Shown: positions 10,981 through 22,145, numbered from the stretch's first letter. The stretch: 64,000 nt of DNA from Leptodontidium sp. MPI-SDFR-AT-0119 (GCA_020726505.1 JAHLEZ010000020.1:496001-560000), one strand, 5' to 3'. A program made the numbers and translations. Notes: generated by a model from the letters alone, not told the origin.

Positions 10981-11144
10981 GATGATGATGATGATGATTT
11001 CCCGTTAGCTGTTCAGAGCCGTTGGCCCTATGTAGCCCCACCTCTAGCTAAACTGAAATAACTACATAATCTTCCATCACGGGATCTAAGATTCATTCAA
11101 CAGCCCCCAACTCGTCGTCGGACGTCCTCTACTCTGTTCGATCA

Positions 11145-14100
11145 TTATGTCCCAAACCGCTGGGAGTTTTGTGTAAGTGATGCTAGCTGAGAATGTGGGC
11201 CTAGCCTCTCTGTCTTCAACGCAAATTTGATCACCGTTCTAACCACTGTCAAGTTTGGTTTCCACTTTTCAATCAATCCATCCGGGCTCGACCCATCAGG
11301 ATTTAGGAGGGAAAATCTCCCTCCTAACATGTATGACAGATCACCATAACGTCGCTTCCCTTCCATGATCATGTCTCCCCGTAGGTGTTGATATCGTCGA
11401 CAGTGGAAGAGGAAATGTCGCGTGTCTTCCCTCCCCTGACCGCACTCACATTGATCAGTCTCCGCAATCCCAATCCTCGCTAGGAAGCCTCGAAGTTTAG
11501 AGTGTCCAGTACGCAATTGCGATAGTACTTGAGATTCCGCTCTTGAGAGTGTGTCGTAAAGGAGCCTGACGTGCTTTCCCGGCAATGCTGCGTCGACCAT
11601 TTTGAGGTGTTTGCCTGTGGTCCATACACTGATTGGTCTCGCGATCTGTTGAGCCCGGTTGACCCTCCCTACAACCGACCTGAACTTGCCCTGGAACCAT
11701 GGCAAAGTCGCAACCCGACTCCCGGGACTTGTGGCTGTGGCCGCCAGCTTGTCAGCCGCCTCGTTACCTGCAACCCCAGCGTGGCTTGGGATCCACGCCA
11801 GCCGGATATATTTCCCACTCCCTTCCCGGTTCCATATAGTTCTAGCAATGTGTCGAATGAATGCCTAGCCGCTCTAGTGTCTTGGCTTGGCGACGGCTTA
11901 GAGAGCTGACATGTTGTCCAAGTAAATGGTAACCCTTCGCGACTCCGCGACAGCGTTGAGTATCACATTCGCCCAGTCCACTGCCTCCATGATGGCCCCC
12001 AGCTCTGCCATATACACATTCACTCCATCATCTGTACCGATTGTGCGCTATACGTGGGTTCTTACAGCATTGTCCACCCATACCACCACGCTATAGCCGA
12101 CCTTGCCGTTTTTCATTAATCCGTCGGTGAATATCTATACTTCTGCCTCCTCTGGATTGAGGCATTCTCTCTACGGCTTCCTCCCTGTCCCGCGTGATGT
12201 CGACCATCCGTTCCAGTGATAGTTCCCATAGGGGAACCGCAAAGGCGTCAATCGTCTCCATGTCTCCCATGGGCATTGGCATGGCAAAAGCCATATGCAT
12301 AGTTGGGGACTTATACGGGCTACCGGGCTTGGCCCGCACGGCTTTACGTAGAAACTCCCACATCAGGTTAACTCTCGGGAGTGTGTGCGCCTTTATCCAA
12401 AATCGAGTAACTTTTCCTCTTAGTCGAGGCGCCGTCAAAGGGACGTACGCCTCTGAGCTCGCCACCTCTTCTAAAACCGTCCGGAAGCAATTCGTAATCG
12501 CCCTGGTACCGAGCCGCTGGATTGGTGCGAACAGGCGCTACATCCACGCCGGTATAGCTTTGCCCAAGTAAGGCGAGAACCATATTGCTGCTGCATAATC
12601 AGTCCTAGAAGTAACTGTAGCAGTGTACAACAGTCGTGCCGTAGCTGGTCTAATGCCCCGTAGTCGTGACAGCGCCCGGGCTCTCTGCCAACCCCGTTTG
12701 GCTGCTCTGGCCACATGTTCTTTGAAGGTGAGCGCACTATCAAAGACAACCCCTAGTAGCTTCGCTGATTCTGATGGGGCTACCGCCGCGTCTCCAATTC
12801 GCAGGGCCTGCACTGGTCGTACGATCTTCTTGAAGCTCCGGGTCGGTGTAAAGTGCATCAGCGTCGTTTTATCTCCCTCGAACATTGCTCCACTACTCCT
12901 CGCCCATTTAAGGGCTCTCGGGATTACCTCGTTTTGAAGGATCTCTATATTTTCTTTGACGCTCTCGCTGACTACCCACCTGGTATAGTCGTCCACGAAC
13001 CCTATCGCTCCTTTCTGGTTATTTACCGTTTCTTCGACTAAGTCGGCGTTGAAGAAGATGTACAGTATAGGGGAGAGCGGAGACCCCTTGCGGGAGACCT
13101 GGGAAGGTGATATCTGCTGCTTCCGTTTCAACTCCATTCACTACTATAGTGGCTCTCCTTTCTGAGCAGAAAGATTTCACCTATTGTACCACGTTCGCTG
13201 GGATTCCTTTCCTCGTCAACCTATCTACCATGACTTCGCATGGTACCCCATTGTAAGCTCCCTTGACGTCAAAACTAACTAGGGAAAGAATTTTCCCCTT
13301 ACTCCAAGCTTCTTTAATCTTTTCCACGAGTACTACGAGCGCTTGCTCGCACGAATGCACCGGCCTGGCCCCAAACTAATTAGCGGGGAGGAGACCTCGA
13401 GTTTCTGCCCAGTATGATAGCCGCCTGGCGATGACTAGCTCTAAGATCTTTCCGAGAGTACACAACAACGAGATCGGTCGATATGCCTTTGGTACGGTGT
13501 AATCGGGCTTGTCAGGTTTTCGTAAGGGCAGTATACGTGCAATTCTGAATGATGTTGGTGTCGCTCCCAGCTTGACCGATGCATTAAATATGGCAACGAT
13601 CCACCTCTGGAGCACTGGCCAGACCTCCTTCCACACTGCATTGGGCAGTCCGTCCACTCCGGGTGCCTTCCATGGCTTGACGCGTTGAACTGCATACCCG
13701 ACCTCCTCAACCGTAAGGCATGGGTTTTCCTCGATGGGCGTGGTTGCCGCCTGCCTTGAGTTTGTGTTCAGTCTAATTTGGGGCGTCGGAGGGAAGAAGG
13801 TATTCAGTAACACCGCTGCCTTTTCCGTATCCTCCTCGACCTCGCCTCCGTTGTCAACAAGTAGCGGGATGGCACCAAATGCCGATTCCGTCGGCTTGAG
13901 ATACCTCGCCGCCTTCCAGATGTTATCGGGATCCTCCAGAAAGGTCTGCCAGTGGTGTCTCTTTTTGTCTCGGATAGCGTTGTGGAATCTGCGTTTCGCT
14001 GTTTTAACTTGGGCTTCCATGTGAGGCTGGTAGTCCCCACTTCGATTGAAGTTTGTGTATCTATTACGGAGAGTGGTATACTCGTACCGTAGCATAGACA

Positions 14101-15073
14101 ACTCTTCATCCCACCACGCCTTCATGTATGGAGACGGCCGGGTCTCAGAGGTATGTCTAGCAGCTACTTCGTGTACATGGCGAATAATTGTGTTGGTCTG
14201 GTGTTCCAGATCTTCGATAGTGTCAATGGTTGGGGTATGATCCGCATGCTCCTCCAAATCCTTACGGACCGCCTCCCAGTTTGTTTTCCGGAAGTTGAGC
14301 TTCGGCGGCTCCGCATTTCCTCTTCTGTGATCACTGAATGTCGACGCAATAGCCCAGTGGTCTGAACCATGCTCGATATCATGAATCTGGCATTTGAGTA
14401 GCTTATGGAATAGTCCGTCTGATGCTAGCGCCAGATCGATTGTCGTCTCATCCGGGCCGGCTTTGAATGTCTTGGTCCCCCTTGGTAGCATGCTATTCAT
14501 ACCGAGGTCGCCCATCCACTCCAGGATCGGGGTGCCTTCTCCCTGGCGACAGGACAAGGCGACCGAGTCGCCTCCCCATAGTTGGTCGTGTCTGTTAAAA
14601 TCTCCTCCTACAAATAACTGCACGTCCACACCCCACTTTTCTTTTGCCTCTTCCCACGCTGATGCAATCAAGCGTAATCTCTGGGTCAAATCACCAGCAT
14701 TCTGTTCATGCGACGCCGATACGTCTCTTGGAACATACACTGAGACCACTAGGATCCTTTGCGTAGCAGTTCGTAGGATCACTGCTATGATATCTGGGGA
14801 TGGGATAGGGACCTGTCTAAATTCTGTTTTCTTGTTAACGTAAATGAGAGATCTGAATGAGTGGATGACCGAGTCGTCCCGAGTCAGTGACGGTCTGACA
14901 ATGGTCCAGTGAGCGTGTTGGTGCACTACAGGCTCGCCATCTATGTCCATAATGTTAGGTTCTGTAATCATCATCAGCTCAAAATCTTGCGTCGAGCTAT
15001 CGTTAAGGATGCTTAGTTGTGCTTCTCTTCTCCTGCCCACGTTCGCTTGCAATATTCCAATTAACTTAGACAT
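11145..15073 (-). pseudogene. LINE A ORF2: endonuclease/reverse transcriptase, several stops
   Basis: The frame opens at ATG 15073 and encodes an APE endonuclease (LQANVGRRRE, GGDFNRHDQLWGG, TTIDLALAS, HGSDHWAI) and the RT N-terminus to 13376, where TAG interrupts LLPAN-FGA (CAG or CAC in relatives). Further lesions are TAG at 13181-13183 (Trp in copy B), a one-base insertion in a G-run at about 13085 within the LPQGSPLSP motif, and TAG at 12538-12540. Downstream pieces keep IGFVDDYTRW (the YxDD-box equivalent), a decayed RNase H region and the C-terminal finger CECGQG..H..C (11145-11705). Several of the stops are C-to-T or G-to-A type. Confidence 0.88.
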
Positions 15074-16610
15074 GCGGTACTGGCGTCGGGTTTTGTGGCT
15101 CCGCGTGTCTGTTTGCTCGAATCAAGTTCGCTTTCTCTCTCTGATATACTGGGCACCCTGGGTCCGTAACTGCATGAGCCTCTCCACAGGCCGGGCATTT
15201 CTTTTCCCCAGACGTGCACGAGTCGGTGCGATGATCACGCGAGCATTTGCCACAGGTCGTGTTATTCACGCATCTTGATTGATAGTGGCCGTATTGGTTA
15301 CAATTGTAGCATCTTGCAGGTCTAGCCACCCGCTGAAATTCACCCGCAAATGCGATCTGGCCTCCAACCTTGACTAGCCGGTTGCTAATCATCCGCTGTG
15401 CCTCTTCCTCGCTTGCCAAAAACACTGCCATTGAACCGGTACGCTTATTCCCTTTAGAAAGCCAAAATGCCTTCATAACAGCGGTCGCTCCATTCTCCAT
15501 GCAGAATCTCTCCGCGAAACTTTCTTTGATGGTGTAGCCATCATCGTTGACCACCGATGCTTTCACCACATCATCTATTTTGACCGGATGCCAATCCTCG
15601 CCTCTTGTTCTTGCCCCTTCGAATACCTGGTTGACCCACTTGTCGTTTGCTCGAAGGAGTGCGGCCTCTTTCTCGGTGGAGGTGAGTACCCTTACATTCT
15701 GTCCTCGCACCTGGATTCCCACGACTTGGACATCCTTGAGGGCATTGGTTGCGTGAATCAATGCCTTGATCCGCTTCTCCGTGTCGGATATATTGTCAAC
15801 GGTGATAACCGTTTTATCCTTCATCCTTCGTGTGTCGATGGTCATACCTGGGAGAATACTGCCTCTCGATCGGGTGTGAGAAGGCGCTGCTCCGGCCGCG
15901 TGCTGGCTGATTGAAGACGATGCATTGGTTGACTTCGTAAGGACAGATGCGTAGGTTTGCGGCGGCGGTCCGCCAGTCGACCCTTCTGATCCTGTGAGGA
16001 CTGACGCGTACGATGGCGCTGGGGATTCGCCTGTTGATCCAATTCTCGTAAAGCTGCCTGAGATCGATATCACATCTGCTAACTGTGCCCTGGTTTCTGC
16101 GAGTTGGGTTTTGACCTCCGCTAGTTCCTCAATCAACGCCTTTGTGTGTGTCTTTAGCTCTTCGTTGCCCGCCTTAAGTTCGTGGTTGACTGCTTGAAGT
16201 TCCCTATTCTGTGTCATTAACGTTCGCTGTTCCACCTTGAGCTCCTCTTGACCCGTTTTCAGTTCTGCAATCAGCCAGGCCACTTCCTCTAGCCATGTCC
16301 CTTTGCCTCCGTTTCGGCCGGTAAACTCGATGGCGCCGACCCGACTGATGTCTCCTGCAGTTTCTGTGTCCTTCCTGGCTCGCTTTCGTGCCGGTAGGAT
16401 CTTGCGTGTCTTATTCGTTGACGTTCTTGGCGAGTTGGAGAATTCTATCGTGATGGCTTCATTCGTTGTCGTTCTTGTTGACGTGTTCGGATCGCGGGTC
16501 GGCCCGCTTTGCGCTTCTCGTTCCACATCAGCTGGCCATTGGACCTCTATGGTGTCGCTCTCTTGCGGAGCTATTTGATTCTCTGCTGTTGTCTCGGAAG
16601 ATTCCTCCAT
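15066..16610 (-). CDS. LINE A ORF1, Gag-like RNA-binding protein
   Basis: 514 residues, intact. The N-terminal quarter is acidic and low-complexity with a basic patch. A coiled-coil-like run follows (about residues 115-185; repeated ELK/ELKAGNEELK units). A Ser/Pro linker with two repeated PSYASVL / PQTYASVL motifs precedes a region with RRM-like hydrophobic spacing. Three zinc knuckles close the protein: CYNCNQYGHYQSRC, CGKCSRDHRTDSC and a C-P-A-C-G-E-A-H variant. It should bind element RNA in the ribonucleoprotein. Its stop codon overlaps the ORF2 start in ATGTCTAA (15066-15073). Confidence 0.88.
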   Translation of the reverse strand: MEESSETTAENQIAPQESDTIEVQWPADVEREAQSGPTRDPNTSTRTTTNEAITIEFSNSPRTSTNKTRKILPARKRARKDTETAGDISRVGAIEFTGRNGGKGTWLEEVAWLIAELKTGQEELKVEQRTLMTQNRELQAVNHELKAGNEELKTHTKALIEELAEVKTQLAETRAQLADVISISGSFTRIGSTGESPAPSYASVLTGSEGSTGGPPPQTYASVLTKSTNASSSISQHAAGAAPSHTRSRGSILPGMTIDTRRMKDKTVITVDNISDTEKRIKALIHATNALKDVQVVGIQVRGQNVRVLTSTEKEAALLRANDKWVNQVFEGARTRGEDWHPVKIDDVVKASVVNDDGYTIKESFAERFCMENGATAVMKAFWLSKGNKRTGSMAVFLASEEEAQRMISNRLVKVGGQIAFAGEFQRVARPARCYNCNQYGHYQSRCVNNTTCGKCSRDHRTDSCTSGEKKCPACGEAHAVTDPGCPVYQREKANLIRANRHAEPQNPTPVPHV

Positions 16611-16946
16611 CTCTTGCTGATGTTCTCATGAAGATGATCATGATGATGATGATGATGAAGTTTATTCGCCCGGCTCTAAACCTAAAGGGCCCTAGTCTAT
16701 ATTACACAATCCACTTCGTTCGGTGTTTCCATGACCTCCTAAGCCCGTACAGAAATGCTTCTTCCAGTATTTTCCACTTTCGGTAATTGCCTTGATCAAA
16801 CGAGGTCTCGTGTGTGGTTAGTAGCAAGTGAGCTTGAAGATCATTCCTCCAAGTGTTCAATGTCCTATCGTCGGCGACTGAAGCGAGACCTGCTGGGGAT
16901 ACGAGGGGTGTTGGGGGTTAGTCGGGGTGAGAGAATGAGATGGGAT

Positions 16947-19900
16947 TTACGGTTGTGGAGTGTTGGCTGCCTGTTTTACCTCCATGTCCAGTCGTCCTGT
17001 GGCAATGGCGAACTTGATCGTTGCTCGAACCGCGTCTATATTTGGTGTCCATTTCTCTGGGTCAGATGGGGATTTCCCCCCAAGGTAGAAGGAGAGACTA
17101 CCTCTTCTTGTGTCTGTCTGTGCTAGCATTTGCGTTCGGTATGCATCCCATCTCGTGCATCGGAAGAGAAAGTGCTTAACCGTTTCCCTTGCTTGGCCGC
17201 ATTGGCATTGGTCTGATTCCGCTGCTCCAATCCGATGGAGGTATCCATTGAGTCGTGCCATTCCCGTTCGGAGTTGTGCTAATACGCTCGCTTCTCTCCG
17301 CTTGAGGCCGTCGTACAGGGTACGAGTGTGCTTGCCTGGCAGTGCTGTGTCCATTTCTCTCGAATACTTTCCTACTCCGTCTGGCAGTGTCCTTGTTACT
17401 CCTGTCGCTATTGCATTGTTTATGATTGTGGACTTGGCTTGTTGACATTGCCTTTGAGGTGTTCGGCCCTGCTCTGTGGCCTGTCGTGCTGCCTCCTTTG
17501 CTCTCCTGCCTAGCTCGAAGCTCCCTTGCGATGTGACCCATACCATCGAGACGGAGTTACCTCCCTTCCTCAGCATGCGAGCTAGCTCGTAGATTTCTTT
17601 AATGCTGCTTTGTCCTGATTGATGTCTTGGTTGACTCGTTGCCAGCAGGGCTCCTTGATTGCTTGTAATGATAGTGATCTGTCTTCCTACCAGATGTTGT
17701 GGTAGCCGCTTCAGTGCTATTGCCATCGCTGCGAGTTCCGCCGCGTATGGGTTCTGTTCCGTTCTTGCTCCCAGGGTGACCGAGTATGTAGTCGGTTCTC
17801 TGCCTGTTACAATGCCGAGAGTGTCGTGGATGGCTCCTCCCATCCCAACTATCCCTTTTCTTGCGGACGAGCTTGTCGCAATCCGTATGTCGTAAATGGT
17901 ATTCGCAATGTTTGTAGTCTCCTCCGTTCCAAGGTTAATTGTAGCGGGGAGTCGTTCCTCCCACGGAGCTATCACATACGGCTGAATGACCTCCATCCTA
18001 TCTGTTGGCATGTTTTGGTGCGCATGAGCTATCCTTTGCAATGGTGAGGTGAATCTCCGGAGTTCTCTGGTGTTCAGCTTTGAGAGCGGGTTCGTCTCCG
18101 GCAACGTGCGGAGGTTGACCCACAGCTTCGTAGCCCTCTCTGCATGCCGCTCATCTACTGTACGTATGCTGGCCTCGGCTTCTGCAACTGCAGTTGCCAC
18201 TGTTCGAAAGACTCCTGTAATGGCCTGTGCTCCGACTCTTTGTATTCTGTTCATTAAGGCCACGCCTTTGTATCCGCAAGCATGCATCCAAACGTTCGAG
18301 GCATAATCCACGACTGGCGCTACCGTCGCTCCAAATAATTGCCTTGCAGTTGAGGGGGAAACTAACCGCAGTCGTTTCAGTGCCATGGCGGCCAGAAGGC
18401 CCTTGGTCGTTGCTTTTCCGATGTGCTGCACATACCGGAGTCCCGAGTCCATGATCACTCCCAAGATCTTGGCCGTTTCCTTTGGTGCGATTGCTTCACC
18501 TTTGATAGTGAACGGTCTGGTGCTAGTTCGGTCCGGCCGCCTGGTGAAATGAATTATTACTGTCTTGTCCCCTTCGAACGTGGCTCCGCTCCGCCTCTCC
18601 CATTCCATTGCTCTGTCGATGATGGCTTGAATTCCCTCTCTGTTCGCTTCTGCTGATGGCCCTGTAACCCACGCGTTATAATCATCCACAAATGCCATTG
18701 CTCCCCCATTTGCATTCACTTTGTGTTGAACCAAGTCGGCATTAAAAAAGAGGAACAATATTGGCGAAAGTGGTGAACCTTGCGGTAAGCCTGCTTGTGG
18801 CAGTGACTGTTGTTGAGAGGTGTGGCCATTGACTAGGATGGTTGCCGTGCGTTCTGAGCAGAAGGCATCAATCCACCGCACTACAGCCGGCGGGATGCCT
18901 CTCGCTGCGAGTCTCTGCAACAGTCTGTCCTTGTACACCCCATTGTATGCGCCCTTCACGTCGAAGCTAACCAAGCTAAGGACCTTCTTTGATCTCCATG
19001 CATTGTAGATGTGTTCCTGCAGCAGCAGGAGTGCCTGTTCAGCAGAGCGCTTCTTCCTGGCCCCGAAGTGATTCGTGGGGAGCAGGCCAAAGGTCTCTAC
19101 TGCGTGCGATATTCTTTCAGCAACGACAGACTCCAGTGTCTTTCCGAGTGTGGAGAGCAACGAGATCGGCCTCCACGCCTTTGCGACCGTGTAGTCTCCC
19201 TTGTTCGGCTTCTTCAGTGGTATGATCTTAGCATTTCTCCATTGAGTAGGGAGCTCCCCCTTATCCAACGATGTCTGAAAGAGGAGCAATACTCTTTCTT
19301 TCACCACCGGCCATACCTGCTTCCATACCATAGCTGGTAAGCCATCATCTCCTGGCGCCTTCCATGACTTCGCCGCAAAAATTCTTCGTTCTACCTCTTC
19401 CATCGTCAGGGGAGGCATGGCCACTGCAGCTCGCTGTGGGCGTGGTCCTTCATCTTCTATCCTCACTGGTAGTTGGGGAAAGAACACGGACAACAGTTCC
19501 TCCGCTTGTTCCATTTTATCTTTCGTGGTGGATCCGTCTCTTCTCGTCAGCGGTGGTATCTTGTCAAATGCTGAGCTACCATGGGGATCCAAGTACTTTG
19601 CCGCTTGCCATATGTTTGTGTCATCCGCGAGGAAATCCTCCCAGTGCGCCTTTTTCTGTCTCCGGACGGCATCATGGTATTCCTTAGCAGCTTCATTCGC
19701 TTGTTGTTCTAGGTCAGGAAACATGCGACCCATCCGTCGTTGAGTTCTCGCCTGGTTCCTCCAGTACGTGTTGACTCGCCGGAGCTGCGTGAGGTCTGTT
19801 GTCCACCATCTCTTCGCGTATGGTGAAGGCTTGGCCTTTGGGGTAAGTGCATGGACTGCCTCCAGCACCGCTGTCATCAACCCATCAGCCTGTTGCTGTA

Positions 19901-20732
19901 CACTGCCACCAAATGGAACGAAGCGAAGAGTGGTGGTAATCCTGGCCTTTATGTCGGTCCACGGAGCATTCTTGAAAAGCAGCCTTGCTTCAACAACTCG
20001 TTCCGGAGTCGCGACGTCGAACGTCGTCTGAATTGCTCTGTGATCAGATCCATGCTCGGTCGTGTGGACTGTACACTTCACCACTGACGTTGCCAATTCC
20101 TCGGAAGCTAGTACTAGATCAATTGTTGACTCGTGATTCCCCCGTTGCCACGTCTTCGTGCCCGTCGGGAGCAAGCTACGAAGAGCATGCTCACTCATAA
20201 GGTCGATGATCGGATCGGCCTCTCCTTGCCTCTCCCGTGAGACGTCCTCTCCTCCCCATAATTGATCATGCCGGTTGAAATCCCCGGCAATTACTACATC
20301 CACTCGGGTGCCGATCCTCCTGCGTGTTTCCCTTATTACTTGGTGTAGTTCGCAGATCGCAACCCTCAATTCCTCTGCATCCTGCGGTTCCACGTAGACT
20401 GACACTACCAGTATCGACCGGTCTGGAAGTCGCAGCACCGCTGCCGTGAGGTCCGATGATTGCATTAGTACCTGTTCTGCTTCGATGTCCTTCCGAATCC
20501 AGAGCATGCTCCGAGACGCCCACCTTTCCTTACGTTGGACTGTGGGCACTATTTTGGTCCAGTTTGGGTGTCCCATAGGGACTGTCACCAGAGTGCCGTC
20601 GATGATCCTCGCATATGGCTCAGATATCGCCAACACTCCATAATCCTTTAGTTGTTCATCACTCATTAAACTGTGTTGCACCTCTCGCTGCTTCCGGACA
20701 TTCAATTGAAGTATTTGGAAGGTTTTATGCAT
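16947..20732 (-). CDS. LINE B ORF2: endonuclease/reverse transcriptase/RNase H-like
   Basis: An open frame of about 1261 residues begins at ATG 20732; the frame stays open further upstream but that part is ORF1 territory. APE endonuclease motifs are in order: QLNVRKQ, ISEPYA, DFNRHDQLWGG, STIDLVLAS and GSDHRAI. RT motifs follow: RPISLLSTLGK, SFDVKGAYNGV, LPQGSPLSPILF and the catalytic AFVDDYNAW. The RNase H-like region reads IATSSSARKG..GMGGAI, AAELAAMAIAL and ITIITSNQGALL. The Asp expected in DGS and in TDSQ is missing. A C-terminal CQCGQA..H..C finger closes the protein. All RT and endonuclease catalytic residues look intact, so it may be functional in trans although its own ORF1 is broken. 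Confidence 0.92.
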   Translation of the reverse strand: MHKTFQILQLNVRKQREVQHSLMSDEQLKDYGVLAISEPYARIIDGTLVTVPMGHPNWTKIVPTVQRKERWASRSMLWIRKDIEAEQVLMQSSDLTAAVLRLPDRSILVVSVYVEPQDAEELRVAICELHQVIRETRRRIGTRVDVVIAGDFNRHDQLWGGEDVSRERQGEADPIIDLMSEHALRSLLPTGTKTWQRGNHESTIDLVLASEELATSVVKCTVHTTEHGSDHRAIQTTFDVATPERVVEARLLFKNAPWTDIKARITTTLRFVPFGGSVQQQADGLMTAVLEAVHALTPKAKPSPYAKRWWTTDLTQLRRVNTYWRNQARTQRRMGRMFPDLEQQANEAAKEYHDAVRRQKKAHWEDFLADDTNIWQAAKYLDPHGSSAFDKIPPLTRRDGSTTKDKMEQAEELLSVFFPQLPVRIEDEGPRPQRAAVAMPPLTMEEVERRIFAAKSWKAPGDDGLPAMVWKQVWPVVKERVLLLFQTSLDKGELPTQWRNAKIIPLKKPNKGDYTVAKAWRPISLLSTLGKTLESVVAERISHAVETFGLLPTNHFGARKKRSAEQALLLLQEHIYNAWRSKKVLSLVSFDVKGAYNGVYKDRLLQRLAARGIPPAVVRWIDAFCSERTATILVNGHTSQQQSLPQAGLPQGSPLSPILFLFFNADLVQHKVNANGGAMAFVDDYNAWVTGPSAEANREGIQAIIDRAMEWERRSGATFEGDKTVIIHFTRRPDRTSTRPFTIKGEAIAPKETAKILGVIMDSGLRYVQHIGKATTKGLLAAMALKRLRLVSPSTARQLFGATVAPVVDYASNVWMHACGYKGVALMNRIQRVGAQAITGVFRTVATAVAEAEASIRTVDERHAERATKLWVNLRTLPETNPLSKLNTRELRRFTSPLQRIAHAHQNMPTDRMEVIQPYVIAPWEERLPATINLGTEETTNIANTIYDIRIATSSSARKGIVGMGGAIHDTLGIVTGREPTTYSVTLGARTEQNPYAAELAAMAIALKRLPQHLVGRQITIITSNQGALLATSQPRHQSGQSSIKEIYELARMLRKGGNSVSMVWVTSQGSFELGRRAKEAARQATEQGRTPQRQCQQAKSTIINNAIATGVTRTLPDGVGKYSREMDTALPGKHTRTLYDGLKRREASVLAQLRTGMARLNGYLHRIGAAESDQCQCGQARETVKHFLFRCTRWDAYRTQMLAQTDTRRGSLSFYLGGKSPSDPEKWTPNIDAVRATIKFAIATGRLDMEVKQAANTPQP

Positions 20733-21917
20733 CCCGGGAGCTGTGACGTGTTTCCTGACATCTATAGCATTTCTGCGGGCCATATCGCGGCTCGAAAACC
20801 CTGGTGTAAGCCGATTCTCCTGCCACATGGAAGTATTAGTCTTGTAACAGTCGTGCTGCTTCGCTGCCTTTTGTGACATAGACAACCATTGATCCGTAAG
20901 CTTTCCCCGTGTCTTTCCTACTCAGCCACCCGATCTTGGCTATGTGGACGTCGTTTTCCTTCCTAGGACGTCGGCAACCCCAGGTAGAACCTTTCCATCT
21001 TGGTCGAGAATGGCTGTTCGGTTGGCATTGTCCACTTTCACTGGGTATAGTTGGTCTCGCAGCACTCGGGCACCCCCCGTTACTGTCTTTTGGGCTACTT
21101 CCTTGACCCGTTGGAGTTCGGCTTCATCCCTGCAGGCTATCTTGATGCGATCCGTGTTTCTGGCGTGCCTGATCACAGCAGCGCAGCGCCAATTTGCGTG
21201 CCCATTCACGGTACGGAGCTCCTCCTCAATCGCCTTCCTAATCACCCCTGGTTGTGCCTTGCTCTTCTCTTCCTCCGCCACTCCAGATATATCAATCGTG
21301 CAGTAGAGTGTGTCGGTTATATTGGATGCCGTGCGAATAGCAGTTTGGCTAGCTGAGGACGATGGATTGATTGATCTTGTGAGGACTGAGGCGTAGGATT
21401 GCTGCGGGGATTGGCCCGTTAATGCTCCTGATCCTGACACACAGTTTGCGCTCGATACCATCTCTGCTAGCTGTGTTCTGGCTTCTGCAAGTTGGGCTTT
21501 GATCTCTGCTAGTTCTGCCTTGAGTTCCACGTTGCTGGCCTTTATTTCCTCGTTGCTGCTCTTCAGCTCCTCAACCACCGAGAGGATGATGGACAGTGCG
21601 TCGCTTTCCCCTTTTCTCGTCTTTATATTGCCTCTAGCCGCTGCTCGAGTTGGTGTCCTGGGTCGGCGTCGCGTGCGATCTGGTCGTGGGGCGTCTGGCG
21701 TCTCTGCCGTTACTTCAATCACGTTATCTGTATCACACTCGTCGCTCTCCTCCCAATTCCTCGCTTCACTAGATCTTTGGCTCAGTGTTGCGAAACGGTT
21801 GCCGTCAGCTGCCTTTCCGCCCCGCTTCATCTTGTCCTGTTCCAGAGCCTTGGTCGTCAATATTCGTTCGCGACGCGACTGACGCGTCGGGCCCGAATCC
21901 TCCACCACTCTTTCCAT
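20725..21917 (-). pseudogene. LINE B ORF1 (Gag-like), frameshifted and shortened
   Basis: From ATG 21917 a frame runs to 20940 with a coiled-coil-like ELKSSNEEIKASNVELKAEL region and a QQSYASVLTRS motif that parallels ORF1 of copy A. At about 20960 the frame shifts. The next frame continues HIAKIGWLSRKDTGKAYGSM, meets TAA at 20836-20838, and reaches one partial zinc knuckle (CYRCQETRH). It stops in GCATAA overlapping the ORF2 start. The second and third knuckles seen in copy A are absent. The 3' overlap ATGCATAA (20725-20732) has the same 8-nt geometry as in copy A. Confidence 0.8.
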
Positions 21918-22118
21918 CCTCCCTCTCCCAGACTGCTGAATCGAATTCTGAATTAGCTGCTGAATCAAAAATCTTCACCACACACCAGAATCGGTCTTGA
22001 CATGGAGACCCGCAAGAAGAAATAAGGGGCATGTAAATATTGATAGCTACTGATGGTCAGGTGATCACGCACTGACCAAAATGCCGCATGAGCGACCATT
22101 GGTCGCTGGGATCGGTCT

Positions 22119-22145
22119 ATGAATAAATCAATCAATCAATCAATA
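22119..22145 (+). repeat. AATAAATCAATCAATC tail, copy 1
   Basis: GAATAAATCAATCAATCAAT ends a short stretch resembling the 3' terminus of a non-LTR or SINE element. The same tail recurs at 23272-23294 and, reversed, at 46264-46285. Confidence 0.6.

Larger units (their letters stand above)
10981..16625 (-). mobile_element. LINE copy A (non-LTR retrotransposon), near full length
   Basis: On the minus strand the element runs ORF1 (16610-15066), ORF2 (15073 to about 11145), a short 3' UTR and a tail of six GAT/ATC triplets at 10981-10998. Domain order is zinc-knuckle Gag-like ORF1, APE-type endonuclease, reverse transcriptase, RNase H-like region and C-terminal CCHC. This is the layout of fungal I/Tad1-type elements. 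ORF1 is intact but ORF2 is broken. The 5' end abuts the tail of LINE copy B at about 16630. Confidence 0.9.
16634..22005 (-). mobile_element. LINE copy B (non-LTR retrotransposon)
   Basis: Minus-strand element with a damaged ORF1 (21917-20725), an intact ORF2 (20732-16947), a roughly 290-bp 3' UTR and a GAT/ATC-triplet tail at 16634-16658. The 3' UTR start (TTTATTCGCCCGGCTCTAAA and following) is shared with LINE copy C at 56441. The exact 5' end is unclear, near 22005. It differs from copy A at the protein level throughout, so it is a separate lineage of the same I/Tad1-like group. Confidence 0.88.

Noticed and set aside
13734..14024. Plus-strand ORFs across 11-21 kb
   Set aside because: Antisense shadows of the two LINE coding regions.
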